Shown: positions 49,170-59,057, counted from the first letter of the stretch. The stretch is 64,000 nucleotides of DNA from Phytomonas francai (GCA_001766655.1 MJCC01000003.1:62001-126000); one strand, 5' to 3'. Program-made: numbers and translations. The notes: generated by a model from the sequence alone, not told the origin.

Positions 49170-49652
49170 ATGAACCGTGAAATTTTAGTGAGCAAAATGC
49201 GGGAGCTCCTTACCCATCACACGCAGGAAATAGACGCTCTAGAAAAGGATAACGACTACCATTGCATCCATGACACCTACGACAATCACGATTACAATGA
49301 GCTCATGGAACTTGTCCAATCTCAGAGTTCCCGTACGAATTCGTCACAGAGCCATCGGCAGGGCAGCGCGCGTCTTTCCACGAAGCTCTTAGGCGATAAG
49401 GCGGCCGCCGCAGACGACTGGGAGCGCTCCAGAGACGAAGCATTGCGAGGAATCGCCGCCAGCCTTTTAGTCGCCCACACAGCCCACAGGGGCTTAGCGG
49501 GAACATCGCGCTCTGATACGGTTTCTGAGGGCATGAAGGAAACGCTTCGTGTTCTAGCTGAAGGTGGTATTTCTGGAGAAGCATTTAGAAACCTGCGTTT
49601 ACGTCTTTTGGAGCAACTGCTGTCAGCGCAAAGGGAGAAGATCCTCGCATAG
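49170..49652 (+). CDS. Hypothetical small acidic protein, 160 residues
   Basis: Not recognised. Helical at both ends: MRELLTHHTQEIDALEKD near the N-terminus and RNLRLRLLEQLLSAQREKIL at the C-terminus, with a Ser/Asn/Ala-rich middle and a central helix (DEALRGIAASLLVAHTAHRG). This layout suits a small coiled-coil subunit. It sits 255 bases after the large coiled-coil gene, but the spacing says nothing about function in a trypanosomatid array. The start is the first ATG in the frame. Confidence 0.65.
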   Translation: MNREILVSKMRELLTHHTQEIDALEKDNDYHCIHDTYDNHDYNELMELVQSQSSRTNSSQSHRQGSARLSTKLLGDKAAAADDWERSRDEALRGIAASLLVAHTAHRGLAGTSRSDTVSEGMKETLRVLAEGGISGEAFRNLRLRLLEQLLSAQREKILA

Positions 49653-50281
49653 CAGTTCATGGCTTCTCCGTTGCATTCCAACACAAGCGCTGTTAAGTTT
49701 TTACTGGCTATGCCAGTGTATGAAATCATAGGTAGATGTAATTTAGTATATGGGAACTTTTGAATGTTATTTGCACACAGGTTTCCTTTTATTTGTGAAA
49801 ACTTTCCAGCGCGAGAAAAGAATATAGCACATCCATGATAGTTTTCTGCTCTCGTTTATTTGATTCTTTTTTTTTTTTAATAAAACAAGAAGCAACGCTT
49901 TTCTTCGGAACTCCAAGTGCCTATTTGTGTACATTGAAGACAAAAAAAGGGTGTGTGATGGAATGCGCTATTCTCTGAAATTATTCTACGTGGTATCTCG
50001 TTTTTTGATCTCCCTCTTTCCACTGTACTCTCTCTACTCTTCAAAAAGACATCATTCCAAGGGAGGGGAGCTGCATCAAAGCCTTTTTACCTGTTTGTCT
50101 GATTTCCTTTCTATGCACATTGGTCGCCATAAAGGGAAGACTGTTGATGGTTTTGTGCATGTTTATTTACTTTGGTAGGAAAAGAAGTAATTCTTTTTCT
50201 GGCCGTCGGAATCATACCGATTTGCCTCCACCACTTTTTTATAGCAAAGCGAAAACCAGCAAGAAGTAGATTTAGGTTCGC
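49653..50281 (+). other. Intergenic spacer, 629 bases
   Basis: AT-rich with a T run near 49868-49878. A 71-codon frame (49963-50178) is T-rich and judged spurious. T/C sequence at about 50192-50242 followed by an AG near 50245 (TATAG) may be the acceptor for the AMPK gene. Confidence 0.45.
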
Positions 50282-51244
50282 ATGGGACAGCCTAATGTGA
50301 AGGAATCCAAGCACAAGGCGCCTCGGTCAAGCACGGGGGTCCTGTTACACGGCTCCATGTCCGCAACGACCGGGCTGGGGCTGATCCCGTCGACGGTGCG
50401 GAACATCGCGTTCCAAACCGAGCACGGTCCCGGGCCTCACTCCGTGTCCTCCCGGCACGCCGAGAGCGCGGGCCGCGGCCCGGCGCAGCGGGGCCACGGG
50501 AGCTCCCTCGCCTTCCCCGTCGTCCTGCGCTACCACGACCAGGACGTCCCGGCGCTGCTCGCGCGCTTCGCGCAGGTGTACGTGATGGTGGGGGCGATGA
50601 ACTGGAAGCCGCTGCTGATGACGCCGAGCACGGACTCCTTCTACGCCCTGCTGGAGCTCCCGCCGGGGAGGTATCACTACCGATTCCTCATCGATGGAAG
50701 GGAGGTGGTGGATAGCACCCAGCCGCTGGCGCCGCGCGAGGGTGCGCTCCCGCCGCCGATGGCGAGCGACGCCGAGGAAGTGGACCCCAGGGGCTCCTCC
50801 ACCGAGCCTGACGCCACCGCGGCCGGCGCGCTGGACCGGTGGCCCGCCAACGTGCTCGTGCTCGACGAGACGGCGCTGAACGTGGAGGAGCCCGATGGCT
50901 GCGACCCTGTGGACGACGAAAAGGGGTGGGGCCAGGAGGAGACCCTCTCGGAGGAGTCCCGCAAGCACCCGCCGATCATCCCACTCCATCTACGCTACAC
51001 CCCTCTGAATTCGCCCCCGACGTTGGTGCGGTGTGCGCGGAATGGGTGCCTCTCCGTGGTCGACGCCGCCTCGGCCGGGCCCTCCGGCCGCGTTTGCCCG
51101 GAGCACCTCCCGCTGCCGCTGAGCGTGACCATCAACCACGTCTACTTTCAACGGCGCGAGGACCACGCGGTGATGGGCATTACCACACGGCATAGCGATA
51201 AGTTCACGACGATGGTGTATTACACCCCACTTCCTGTAGAGTAG
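50282..51244 (+). CDS. AMPKB: AMP-activated protein kinase beta subunit (SNF1/AMPK)
   Basis: The protein has 320 residues. Residues about 79-155 form the glycogen-binding (CBM48-like) domain: a strand start FPVVLRYH, the conserved N-W-K-P loop (108-110) and YHYRFLIDGREVVDSTQPLA, followed by WPANVLVLD. Residues 229-320 form the ASC domain that binds the alpha and gamma subunits: HPPIIPLHLRYTPLNSP then CPEHLPLPLSVTINHVYFQR, ending TTMVYYTPLPVE. The beta subunit scaffolds this cytosolic energy-sensing kinase. Unusually, about 25 extra residues including CARNGC sit inside the ASC domain. It starts M-G-Q-P-N, so Gly 2 myristoylation is possible, although residue 6 is Val. Codons are about 70% G+C in the core. 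Confidence 0.92.
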   Translation: MGQPNVKESKHKAPRSSTGVLLHGSMSATTGLGLIPSTVRNIAFQTEHGPGPHSVSSRHAESAGRGPAQRGHGSSLAFPVVLRYHDQDVPALLARFAQVYVMVGAMNWKPLLMTPSTDSFYALLELPPGRYHYRFLIDGREVVDSTQPLAPREGALPPPMASDAEEVDPRGSSTEPDATAAGALDRWPANVLVLDETALNVEEPDGCDPVDDEKGWGQEETLSEESRKHPPIIPLHLRYTPLNSPPTLVRCARNGCLSVVDAASAGPSGRVCPEHLPLPLSVTINHVYFQRREDHAVMGITTRHSDKFTTMVYYTPLPVE

Positions 51245-52050
51245 CGCACCGAGAACGTGGCGAGGGGAAGGGAGCGAGGGAAGAAGGAACACGGAAAACG
51301 GCTGGTGTACACAGAAAAAGGGAGAGGCTCGTCCCTGCTGAAAAGAGAAAGCATAGTGTATAGCCTCTTAGCAGTAGATTCTTTTCTTCACGCTTGTGTA
51401 TATGCAGGTAAATGTTAACATTTAGAAGTTTTCTTTCTTGTTATTATGTGGTTTCCTTATGATTATAGCTTCTTTTATTGCTTCCAGTCCAATTCGTTGT
51501 CCTGCTCAAGTTTTCTCTATTAACCGACTCACTATTCTAAAAATATATACGAAAAGAAAAAAGAAAACAGGAAGAAAACATGATTATACATTTTATGCCG
51601 CTCTTTACTTTTAGCGTCGGGTGTGTCTTCGATTATATGCATAAATAACCAGAGAATCGGAAGGTAGAAAATCGTTTGTGTTTGAAATGTGCATCATTGG
51701 GGTATATATTTCTCCCCCTCTTTACTGTTGTATGTAATTCTATTGGTTGTTATTATCGATTTTATTATTAATTTTTTCCATAAAAAATGCTAGTTCGCAA
51801 AACAGTGCAGGAGAATTCTGCAGGTGTATATCAATAACCGTGAATTGGACTTTTTGGTAATGTCAAAGGCTCCATTTCCAAAGCTATTCCTCGCCTTCTC
51901 TTATATATATATATATATATAGTATACACAATTTTTTGAAAAGGTACAGGAGAGTTGTCATGCAGTAGAGGGGTACTAAATGACATTCCTGGATATTCTT
52001 TTATCTGATACATTTTTTCTTGATTAAGGAGTTCTCTCTCGCGATCTAGG
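51245..52050 (+). other. Intergenic spacer with TA tract
   Basis: AT-rich. The TA tract at 51902-51921 lies about 130 bases before the next small gene. T-rich 3' UTR sequence; no other gene seen. Confidence 0.5.
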
Positions 52051-52269
52051 ATGCCGATCATAGAGAGACGACTAAATGTCTCTTTATGTAGCTATTGGAA
52101 CCGCTTAGAAGAGATAATGCAGGGCACTGACTATCGGTTATACTCAAATTCAAAAGTTGCCGCTTTTATTTCTAGTCTCCTGTTCTTATTGGTAGCATTA
52201 TTGAAAGGTGTGGTATCGGCCACTCCCTATGGCAAGCGTGTGAACGCCGGTAATTCTTCGTCAGAGTAG
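52051..52269 (+). CDS. Small single-pass membrane protein, 72 residues
   Basis: The frame starts ATG at 52051 with a charged N-terminus (MPIIERRLNVSLCSYWNRLE), a polar loop, then one hydrophobic segment (VAAFISSLLFLLVALLKGVV, about residues 36-55) and a short polar tail. The layout is typical of small membrane proteins of mitochondria or the ER. No known family is recognised. It lies in its own spacer with an AG just before the ATG (CTAGG). Being short, it could be spurious, but its composition differs from nearby T-rich noncoding frames. Confidence 0.55.
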   Translation: MPIIERRLNVSLCSYWNRLEEIMQGTDYRLYSNSKVAAFISSLLFLLVALLKGVVSATPYGKRVNAGNSSSE

Positions 52270-52738
52270 AAGTGCGTAGTTCATGAAAAAGAGATTAGGA
52301 TATGAAATTACAATACGCATGTTTCAAGTACTGCCTTTTTTTTTTTTTGAAATTACCTTGGATACTTTTTCAATCATTTAAGAGAAATTTCTGAGAGTGT
52401 TTTTTACTCCCAGTTTCCCTTACAGGTATATTCTGTTAATCTCTTACCCTGAAAACGCAATCAACAATTTCTTTGCTTTCCTTTTGCTTAAAAAAAAGCC
52501 CTTTACATATTTTCTATTCCGATTTGAGCAATTCATTAGCACGGTGAAAATACAAAGTCACCATCTAGATAGCAGATCTATTTCCTCAAGTGAGGTTCTA
52601 TCTCCCCGTAAATTTGGAAGAAGGGTATTTTAAAAAGAAGAATAGAGAGTGAAATCTTGCTTATACATTACTTATTAATAATACTACTCCCCCCTTGAAA
52701 GACAAAAGGGAATAAACAAATAAACGAACGCCGGGAAA
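52270..52738 (+). other. Intergenic spacer
   Basis: AT-rich with T and A runs. A 78-codon frame (52397-52633) opens with GTG and is not supported. No gene seen. Confidence 0.5.
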
Positions 52739-53677
52739 ATGATTTCTTACGTATTGCGAATGCGATGGATCTTTGCGAGTATCTCTGTTATCCTCTTTTT
52801 GTTCTGGCTGTTCCTCCTTGGCAAGACTGTAACGTTTCCCGACGACTGGCAGGGTTTGCTTCGCGGGCTGAACCCAAGGAGGCACTACCCCTCCGTGATT
52901 GAGCGCAGCCGGGGGCTGGTGTGCTACGTTACGACCCATGGGCTGCACCTCATCACCAAGGCCAAGGCGATCACCCCACGCGGCCTTACGCGGTCGGTGC
53001 GCGACTTTTTAACAGGTGCCGCGCTGGCGGTGAGTGCCGGGAAGACCCTCTCGGCCGCAGCCTCGGGGTATGTCCCAGATTGCACGTACTCGACGGAAGC
53101 CGCGGTGCGGCTGTACAGTACGAGTAAGTTCTGGGTTGCCCTGGGCGCGAGCTGCTGTGAACTTGGTCTTTTGAAACTCCTGTACAGAGAAGAACACAAC
53201 AACCGCCGTCGGAATCGTCTTTTGCGCTGGTTCAACTCATCCCTAGGTTGGGTTGTTTTGGTTCTGCTGATGACCATACCCAACGGTATTATGCCGATTA
53301 GTGTGCTTCTTGTGTGCGCATGTAAACTTTCCGACACGGTCTACGTCCCGGCAATTTTGATCAGTAATTTTATCAGGCCTTACATTGTGGCTGCCATGCG
53401 CAACTCCTCAAGATTGGGTTTGACAAAGGAGCTGTGCGCCATTCAGTGGAGTACCAAATCTAAATATCAGCCGCACGAAGGAAACCTAATTAATCTTTCT
53501 AATGCAGCAGAGCTTATTCTGGCAGTCATTCTCATATTTGCTCTGCGATTTGTGCTTGTCGCACACACCGCATCTGACGATGACGAGGATTTGTCCATCC
53601 CTACAGTGGGTACTGAGGAGAGTCCGGTCAAAGACTCTGCAGCCGTGCGGCAGAAGAGGAAGCCCAAAAAGTCGTAA
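52739..53677 (+). CDS. Multi-pass membrane protein, 312 residues (ER-retrieval-like tail)
   Basis: Hydrophobic segments lie near residues 8-29 (WIFASISVILFLFWLFLL), about 130-150, about 170-205 (LGWVVLVLLMTIPNGIMPIS, VLLVCACK) and 258-275 (LILAVILIFALRFVLVAH). The C-terminus is acidic then basic and ends K-P-K-K-S, a KxKxx pattern that can retrieve proteins to the ER. Basic clusters (NRRRNRLLRW) sit beside the membrane. A PEX11-like peroxisomal/glycosomal protein is conceivable from the size and segments, but I saw no diagnostic motif. Base composition is even and ordinary. Start: the first ATG of the frame. Confidence 0.8.
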   Translation: MISYVLRMRWIFASISVILFLFWLFLLGKTVTFPDDWQGLLRGLNPRRHYPSVIERSRGLVCYVTTHGLHLITKAKAITPRGLTRSVRDFLTGAALAVSAGKTLSAAASGYVPDCTYSTEAAVRLYSTSKFWVALGASCCELGLLKLLYREEHNNRRRNRLLRWFNSSLGWVVLVLLMTIPNGIMPISVLLVCACKLSDTVYVPAILISNFIRPYIVAAMRNSSRLGLTKELCAIQWSTKSKYQPHEGNLINLSNAAELILAVILIFALRFVLVAHTASDDDEDLSIPTVGTEESPVKDSAAVRQKRKPKKS

Positions 53678-53710
53678 AGGAGCACTGACCTTTTCTTTCC
53701 ACTGAAACAT

Positions 53711-53745
<35 letters not shown>

Positions 53746-54353
53746 TAGTTTGTGTTTATTGTGCACCGTTACTTATCTCTGTGAAATAGTTTCATTTCGA
53801 TTAATTTACACGCTTATATAAAAGGTCAGGCCGCTTTAGATGGGTTCTTTTATGGGGAGAAAAATGAACGAGAAGAGGAAGATACTAGTACTTTTATTAC
53901 CTTAGGCGAAAAAAAGTTCACTTTTCCATACATTATTTATTTACAGTCCTTGCATGCACACAAGCAAGAGTTAATGCCGGAAGGGAAGAAGCGGGCTTCG
54001 TACAAGAATAACGGCTGAACCGCATGATAGAGGAGAATATAATCTCAAAGCATTGTGCATTCATTTCTTTTAACAGATAAAAAACATAGACGCAATACTG
54101 TACAGGGTCGCGCATGACCCTTTTATCATTAGAGACCGTATAACGTACCTAGAAAAAAGTAGGCAACATTGAAATCTTTTTCCCAAGAGTCTTTGCATGT
54201 GCATTCACGCTCTTTTTTGTCCCACTTTAGCGTATCTCAACACTTTGGGGGGTGCCATTTTTATTTGCATGTCGTTTCCCTTTACTTTCTCCATTTACTA
54301 TCTAGAAAGGGAGCTAGGAAGAAAGAAAAGCGTGATCGCATTTCCAACGTGAC
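53678..54353 (+). other. Intergenic spacer with TA tract
   Basis: TA tract at 53715-53742, 38 bases after the stop. A T/C-rich stretch at about 54204-54300 contains AGs suitable as acceptors for the next gene. No gene seen. Confidence 0.5.
53715..53742. repeat. (TA)n dinucleotide tract, 28 bases
   Basis: Perfect alternating T/A in the 3' flank of the membrane-protein gene. Confidence 0.95.
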
Positions 54354-55469
54354 ATGTCAACATCTTTTGAGAGATTTCGTTTTCTTCGCGTGCCGTATTC
54401 GTTGCAGGAAACATCCAACCGATTCGTAGAATACTGCCGCCGGAACCATATTCTTACGCGCGGTTTATGCCGAATTGGTTACGTTCAACGATGCGAATCC
54501 ATACCCCAGCTTTCCAACAAGGGCGTTGACGCGGCAGAGACGACAACTGGTAAACCAAATACGCTACTACGTGGTCTTATCGCCAACAAAAAAATTTACA
54601 AGGACACTAACGTGGTGATACTCCCACTGAGTGCGTGCATAGGTCCATCAAATGCCATGAAATGTGCCCCCTTCTTTGAAATTTTCCCTCTCGAAGCACG
54701 AGAGGCGTATTTTCTTCAAGCGGCATCCATCCAAAACAGCCGTGTAGCAGAGCAGAGCCTGATCCGTCACAACCAACTGCTCCTTGCGCTTTACATGACC
54801 TACCTCTTGCTCGTTCGGGCTCTTCAGCCGGACGCGCTGGCGGCGATTCCAGGGTCCGAGGCGATCCATTACCTAGATTTCCTGCCAAGAAATGAAGGTG
54901 ATTTTGCGCAGCTGGAGACGTATATGATGGTTTCCCTTGAGACCGCGGAGGCCTGTCGCGTCGGTCAGACCTGCCTGGCTGCCCATTTTAGCATCCCCCA
55001 GGCTGAAATACGGCCTTTACTGGTGTGGGCGCTTTGCATGATCTACAGCCGTATGGTGCCAATCGACCACAGGGGCCTCCTCGAGGAAGCGTTCCGGGAC
55101 ACCGCCGTCGGGCACGTCTTCGCCAGCCCCACCCAGGCCGTGCAACAGATCAGCTCTGGGAAAAGCAGCAGCACTACCGACAACACTAATGTCACTAGTA
55201 ACCGTAGCAGCGGCGGCGGCCCGGGCTCTGGGAATGACCTTGTGATGGAGCCCATCACCTTCTTGTGCCCCGTCGTGGACATGTGCAACCATGGCGACAG
55301 GGAGAACGTCGCTGTGATGGTGCCAGACGCCGCACCCACCGGGGTGCGGCGCGTTGTCTGCCTGCGCACCTTGCGTGATGTCGCTCAAGGGGAGGAGCTC
55401 ATTATGATGTACAGCCGGTCTCCAGCAGAACTTAGAACTATATGGGGTATGTCTCAGGTTCTGGTATAG
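54354..55469 (+). CDS. SET-domain methyltransferase, SETD3/Rubisco-LSMT type
   Basis: The protein has 371 residues. The N-terminal SET half fits the family 'GRGLVAxxxIxxGxxVLxIPL' start: RGLIANKKIYKDTNVVILPL at about residues 73-92. The insert domain follows with LLLALYMTYLLLVRAL and EAIHYLDFLP. The C-terminal SET motifs are DMCNHGDRENVAV (AdoMet-binding N-H) and GEELIMMYSRSPAELRTIWG. Such enzymes methylate Lys or His in proteins, for example actin His73 by SETD3. The usual C-terminal Rubisco-LSMT substrate domain is missing or very short, and a Ser/Gly/Thr-rich linker sits just before the N-H motif. The substrate here is unknown. Confidence 0.88.
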   Translation: MSTSFERFRFLRVPYSLQETSNRFVEYCRRNHILTRGLCRIGYVQRCESIPQLSNKGVDAAETTTGKPNTLLRGLIANKKIYKDTNVVILPLSACIGPSNAMKCAPFFEIFPLEAREAYFLQAASIQNSRVAEQSLIRHNQLLLALYMTYLLLVRALQPDALAAIPGSEAIHYLDFLPRNEGDFAQLETYMMVSLETAEACRVGQTCLAAHFSIPQAEIRPLLVWALCMIYSRMVPIDHRGLLEEAFRDTAVGHVFASPTQAVQQISSGKSSSTTDNTNVTSNRSSGGGPGSGNDLVMEPITFLCPVVDMCNHGDRENVAVMVPDAAPTGVRRVVCLRTLRDVAQGEELIMMYSRSPAELRTIWGMSQVLV

Positions 55470-55872
55470 CACAAGAATGGTATATAGGGGAAGCTGTTTA
55501 AGTGAAAAGATATCGTCCTAACCCTCAGTTTTACCGACATGCTGGCTGCCACATGAGTTGCCTAGCTATCATGAGAATGTGGGTGTAACGCGTATATACG
55601 TGCTTGCCTGCGTTGATCATGCGTTATTTTTGTTGTTGTTGTTCGACTTGTACATGACGAGCATTTGAATAGTTCTGGAGGATTTCTTGCTTCCTTAATG
55701 TTTGTTTGCATATAAAATTCAAAGGCTGGCCCTTCTATCACATCTTTTCACTTCACATATTCTCTGTAAATGAGGACGAATCTTTTAAAAAGAAGCCCTC
55801 ATGAATAGGAAACGCATTAGCTTCTATTGATTACGACAACTCCCACTGTCCTCAAAGCTGTGTTGCTCCTAA
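55470..55872 (+). other. Intergenic spacer
   Basis: AT-rich. T-rich runs at about 55626-55645 and 55743-55765 may supply splice signals. No gene seen. Confidence 0.45.
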
Positions 55873-56739
55873 ATGTTGTTTTGCAGTCTAAAGAGGTGTA
55901 GTAGTGGAAAGCAGTGGGCACAGCGACAGTCACTCGATCCGTTTGTCATAGAAGCCAGACGAAAAGGCTATGTCGCGCGCAGTGCCTTTAAATTGCTCTA
56001 CCTGGATGATCGCTATGGATTGTTTCATAGGGGAAAGACGCGTGCCGTGATTGACCTCGGCTGCAGTCCTGGTGGGTGGTGCCAAGTCATTCGTGAGCGG
56101 ACAAATGATGCTTGCATGATTTTTGGTGTGGATCTTCTTAACGTCAAAGCGAACGTGCCAAATGTGGTGTTTGTGCAGGGTGATTTCAACTCGATTGAGG
56201 TACGGAGAACTCTTCTGGGACACCTGAATAACCATCAGTTGTTGTCGGAAAACACGGCCACATCCTTTGCCGCTGCAGAAAACATTAAGGGCCCACGAGG
56301 TCATGGCGAAGGTATCCGACAAAGTACTGGCATGGTGGACGTGGTCGTATCGGACATGTGTCCGAATAGGGAAGGTGGCTCACAGGATCGGCATCGGATC
56401 AGCGCTCTAGACCTGCTTGCCCTCAACTTTAGTCTACCACTCCTCAAAGAGGGTGGTCATTTTGTCTGCAAGGTGCTTGGTAGTCCTGCCTCCTATGAGG
56501 AACTTTACACAGCGATGCGGCGTGCGTTCCTGCAGGTCCGTATAAACAAACCGTCTGCGAGTCGTGGGCACAGCGACGAATCCTTTCTAGTAGGTTATTC
56601 CATGCTTGGAGAAATGAATCCTGTGAAATTGGGTGCAAACGGCATGACGCGTCCAAACGATGGACCTTTTGGGCTAGATAATTGGCCTGGCTCTGCGCGC
56701 GCTCATCAATACAGAGAACGCAAAGAAAAACGTAAATAG
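55873..56739 (+). CDS. MRM2: FtsJ/RrmJ-type rRNA 2'-O-methyltransferase (MRM2-like)
   Basis: The protein has 288 residues. The Rossmann AdoMet site is VIDLGCSPGGW, near residues 59-69. The K-D-K-E catalytic set is visible: Lys in RSAFKLLYLD, Asp in VVVSDMCPNREG, Lys in HFVCKVLGS, and Glu in HSDESFLVG. The family methylates ribose 2'-OH in rRNA; MRM2 acts on the large mitochondrial rRNA. The first 15 residues (MLFCSLKRCSSGKQW) are basic and Ser-rich, in keeping with mitochondrial import. A 30-residue insertion with Asn/Gly lies before the catalytic Asp. The alternative of a cytosolic FtsJ-like enzyme cannot be excluded. Confidence 0.9.
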   Translation: MLFCSLKRCSSGKQWAQRQSLDPFVIEARRKGYVARSAFKLLYLDDRYGLFHRGKTRAVIDLGCSPGGWCQVIRERTNDACMIFGVDLLNVKANVPNVVFVQGDFNSIEVRRTLLGHLNNHQLLSENTATSFAAAENIKGPRGHGEGIRQSTGMVDVVVSDMCPNREGGSQDRHRISALDLLALNFSLPLLKEGGHFVCKVLGSPASYEELYTAMRRAFLQVRINKPSASRGHSDESFLVGYSMLGEMNPVKLGANGMTRPNDGPFGLDNWPGSARAHQYRERKEKRK

Positions 56740-57038
56740 TATTTCTATGGTGATATTTTTCTCTATATGGGGCTCACACATGATTCTGTGAAGGATACTG
56801 TAAGACGGATCAGAAGCCATGCCTAATCCATAATGCTACTTCTACGGTAATAATCCTTCACACGCCCCAAACGAATTATTATTCTCGTTTTTTAAAAAGG
56901 ATCCAGAGGATTATTAAATACAATAACATCAATTATCGCACACACATTTCTTGCATATAATAATAACATTCAGGAATCGACTTTTCTTTTTCCCAATTTA
57001 TTTCGGACCCTTTTGATTTAATCAGTGAAATCCCATCG
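56740..57038 (+). other. Intergenic spacer with pyrimidine tract
   Basis: A 299-base spacer with a T/C tract at about 56979-56999 ahead of the acetyl-CoA synthetase start. No gene seen. Confidence 0.5.
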
Positions 57039-59057
57039 ATGCGAATTTTTGACTCGGGAAGTGGACAAGTAGTCCCCTGCGTAGAGGGGAATCGCAAGTT
57101 GTCGTGGGTCGGGCCAGACGTAGAAGACCGCGTGAAGCTCTACAAGGAATCGATTGAGAACAATGACACCTTCTGGTCCCGCATCGCCAAGCGAGACTTC
57201 TACTGGCATACCCTCTGGCCGGATGACCAACACGTCAAGACCTACAACTTCCACCGCTCTAAGGGGCCTGTGTTCGCGAAATGGTTCGAGGGAGCGCAGA
57301 CCAACGTGTGCTACAACGCCCTGGACCGTCACCTGCCGGCGTGCGCAGACCGCGTATGCTTTTACTGGGAGGGGAACGACCCCTCACGGAAAGCGGTCCT
57401 GACCTACGGAGAGATGTACACGGAAGTGGTGCAGATCGCGAACATCCTCAAGAATGAATACGGGATCGTGAAGGGGGACTGTGTGGCGATTTACCTTCCG
57501 ATGATCCCCTTTGCCGCCGCCGTGATGCTGGCCTGCGCGCGAATTGGTGCCGTGGTGTCGGTAGTGTTCGCCGGGTTTTCCCATCAGGCCCTCTCGATGC
57601 GACTCATCGATGGGAAAGCGAAGTTGATCGTGACCGCAGACGCATCGTCGCGTGCGTTGAAGAGCATCCCGCTTAAGAGCATTGTCGACGAGGCGATGGA
57701 GGACTGCGCGTCGGCGGGTGTGAAGCCGGGCTGCCTCGTCTACAGGAACACCGGGTTGGAGGGCTGCCCCATGACGCCCGGGCGCGACACGTGGTACGAC
57801 GACGCGGTTGTGCGCCTGAGCGCCGCCGAGCGCGCGGAGTGCCCGATCGTGTGGGTGGGCGCCGAGGACCCGCTGTTCCTGCTCTACACGTCCGGCAGCA
57901 CCGGCAAGCCGAAGGCGCTGGTGCACACCACCGCGGGCTACATGGTCTACGCCGCGACCACGTTCAAGTACGTCTTTGACTACCACCGCGACGACGTGTT
58001 CTTCTGCACAGCGGACATCGGCTGGATCACCGGTCACAGCTACGTCGTCTACGGCCCGATGATCCACTGCGCGACGTCGGTTCTTTTTGAGGGCGTGCCC
58101 ACGCACCCGACGCCCTCCCGCTGGTGGGAACTCGTGGAGCGGTACAAGGTCACGATCTTCTACACGGCGCCCACCGCGATCCGGTCGCTCATGCAGGCCG
58201 GCGTGGAGGCTGTGAACAAGTGCGACCGCAGCACGCTGCGCATTCTCGGCTCGGTCGGCGAGCCCATCAACGTCGAGGCCTGGCGGTGGTTCCACGAGGT
58301 CGTCGGCGAGGGCCACGCGGACGTGGTGGACACGTGGTGGCAGACGGAGACCGGTGGGCACATGATCACGCCGTTGCCGGGGTGCACTGCACAGAAGCCC
58401 GGGAGCGCCTCGCTGCCGTTCTTCGGCGTGGAGCCGGTGATCCTCGACCCCATGACGCTTGACGAGTTGTCCGGCGTCGCGGAGGGGCTCCTGGCGATCC
58501 GCAGCCCATGGCCAGGGATGGCTCGGACCATCTACGGCGACCACGAGCGCTATGAGCAGACGTACTTCAACAGGGATGGGTGCTACCTAACCGGTGACGG
58601 CGCGCGGCGCGATGAGGACGGGTACCTTTGGATCACCGGCCGTGTTGACGACGTGCTCAACGTGAGCGGCCACCGCATCAGCACGAGCGAGATCGAGGAC
58701 GCGATCGACACGCACCCGTTGGTGGTGGAGAGCGCCGTTGTGGGCGTGCCGCATAATGTTAAGGGTGAGAGCATTTACGCGTTTGTGGTTTTCGCCGATC
58801 ACCTCGATGTGACCGCGAAGCTGTTGAACGATGTGAAGACGACGGTGCGGAAGATTATTGGCCCGTTGGCCACGCCGGACTTCGTGCACCCCGCGCAGTG
58901 TGGCCTGCCCAAGACGCGTTCTGGGAAAATCGTGCGGCGAATGCTGCGGAAGATTGCCACCGGTAATCTGGAGGAGATCGGTGATACCGCAACTTTAGCA
59001 AACGATTCGGTGTTGTCGTCCCTGATGGCAGCGCGCACGGAATGGATTCGAAATTAA
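57039..59057 (+). CDS. ACS: Acetyl-CoA synthetase, AMP-forming
   Basis: The enzyme (EC 6.2.1.1) makes acetyl-CoA from acetate, ATP and CoA through acetyl-AMP. The 672 residues match the family's length. Key motifs are the P-loop YTSGSTGKPK (283-292), DIGWITGHSY, DTWWQTETGG (substrate and AMP site), YLTGDGARRDEDGY and the hinge/catalytic VDDVLNVSGHRIS, with KTRSGKIVRR near the C-terminus, whose Lys is the regulatory acetylation site. In trypanosomatids acetyl-CoA synthetase supports fatty-acid and sterol synthesis from acetate. No signal peptide or PTS1 is seen, so a cytosolic location is likely. Third positions are strongly G/C, as in highly expressed genes. Confidence 0.98.
   Translation: MRIFDSGSGQVVPCVEGNRKLSWVGPDVEDRVKLYKESIENNDTFWSRIAKRDFYWHTLWPDDQHVKTYNFHRSKGPVFAKWFEGAQTNVCYNALDRHLPACADRVCFYWEGNDPSRKAVLTYGEMYTEVVQIANILKNEYGIVKGDCVAIYLPMIPFAAAVMLACARIGAVVSVVFAGFSHQALSMRLIDGKAKLIVTADASSRALKSIPLKSIVDEAMEDCASAGVKPGCLVYRNTGLEGCPMTPGRDTWYDDAVVRLSAAERAECPIVWVGAEDPLFLLYTSGSTGKPKALVHTTAGYMVYAATTFKYVFDYHRDDVFFCTADIGWITGHSYVVYGPMIHCATSVLFEGVPTHPTPSRWWELVERYKVTIFYTAPTAIRSLMQAGVEAVNKCDRSTLRILGSVGEPINVEAWRWFHEVVGEGHADVVDTWWQTETGGHMITPLPGCTAQKPGSASLPFFGVEPVILDPMTLDELSGVAEGLLAIRSPWPGMARTIYGDHERYEQTYFNRDGCYLTGDGARRDEDGYLWITGRVDDVLNVSGHRISTSEIEDAIDTHPLVVESAVVGVPHNVKGESIYAFVVFADHLDVTAKLLNDVKTTVRKIIGPLATPDFVHPAQCGLPKTRSGKIVRRMLRKIATGNLEEIGDTATLANDSVLSSLMAARTEWIRN

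Noticed and set aside
49963..50178. 71-codon ATG frame before the AMPK beta gene
   Set aside because: T-rich and without feature; judged chance.
52397..52633. 78-codon frame before the membrane-protein gene
   Set aside because: It starts with GTG, is Phe-rich from T-rich DNA, and has no ATG that would leave a meaningful protein.
57384..58544. Long antisense open frame (386 codons) inside acetyl-CoA synthetase
   Set aside because: Very G+C-rich coding sequence has few stop codons in any frame. The same explains antisense frames at 17730-18797, 27108-28004, 29241-30089, 32258-33346, 33383-34267 and 35369-36811. None shows a known motif, and all genes here are on the + strand.
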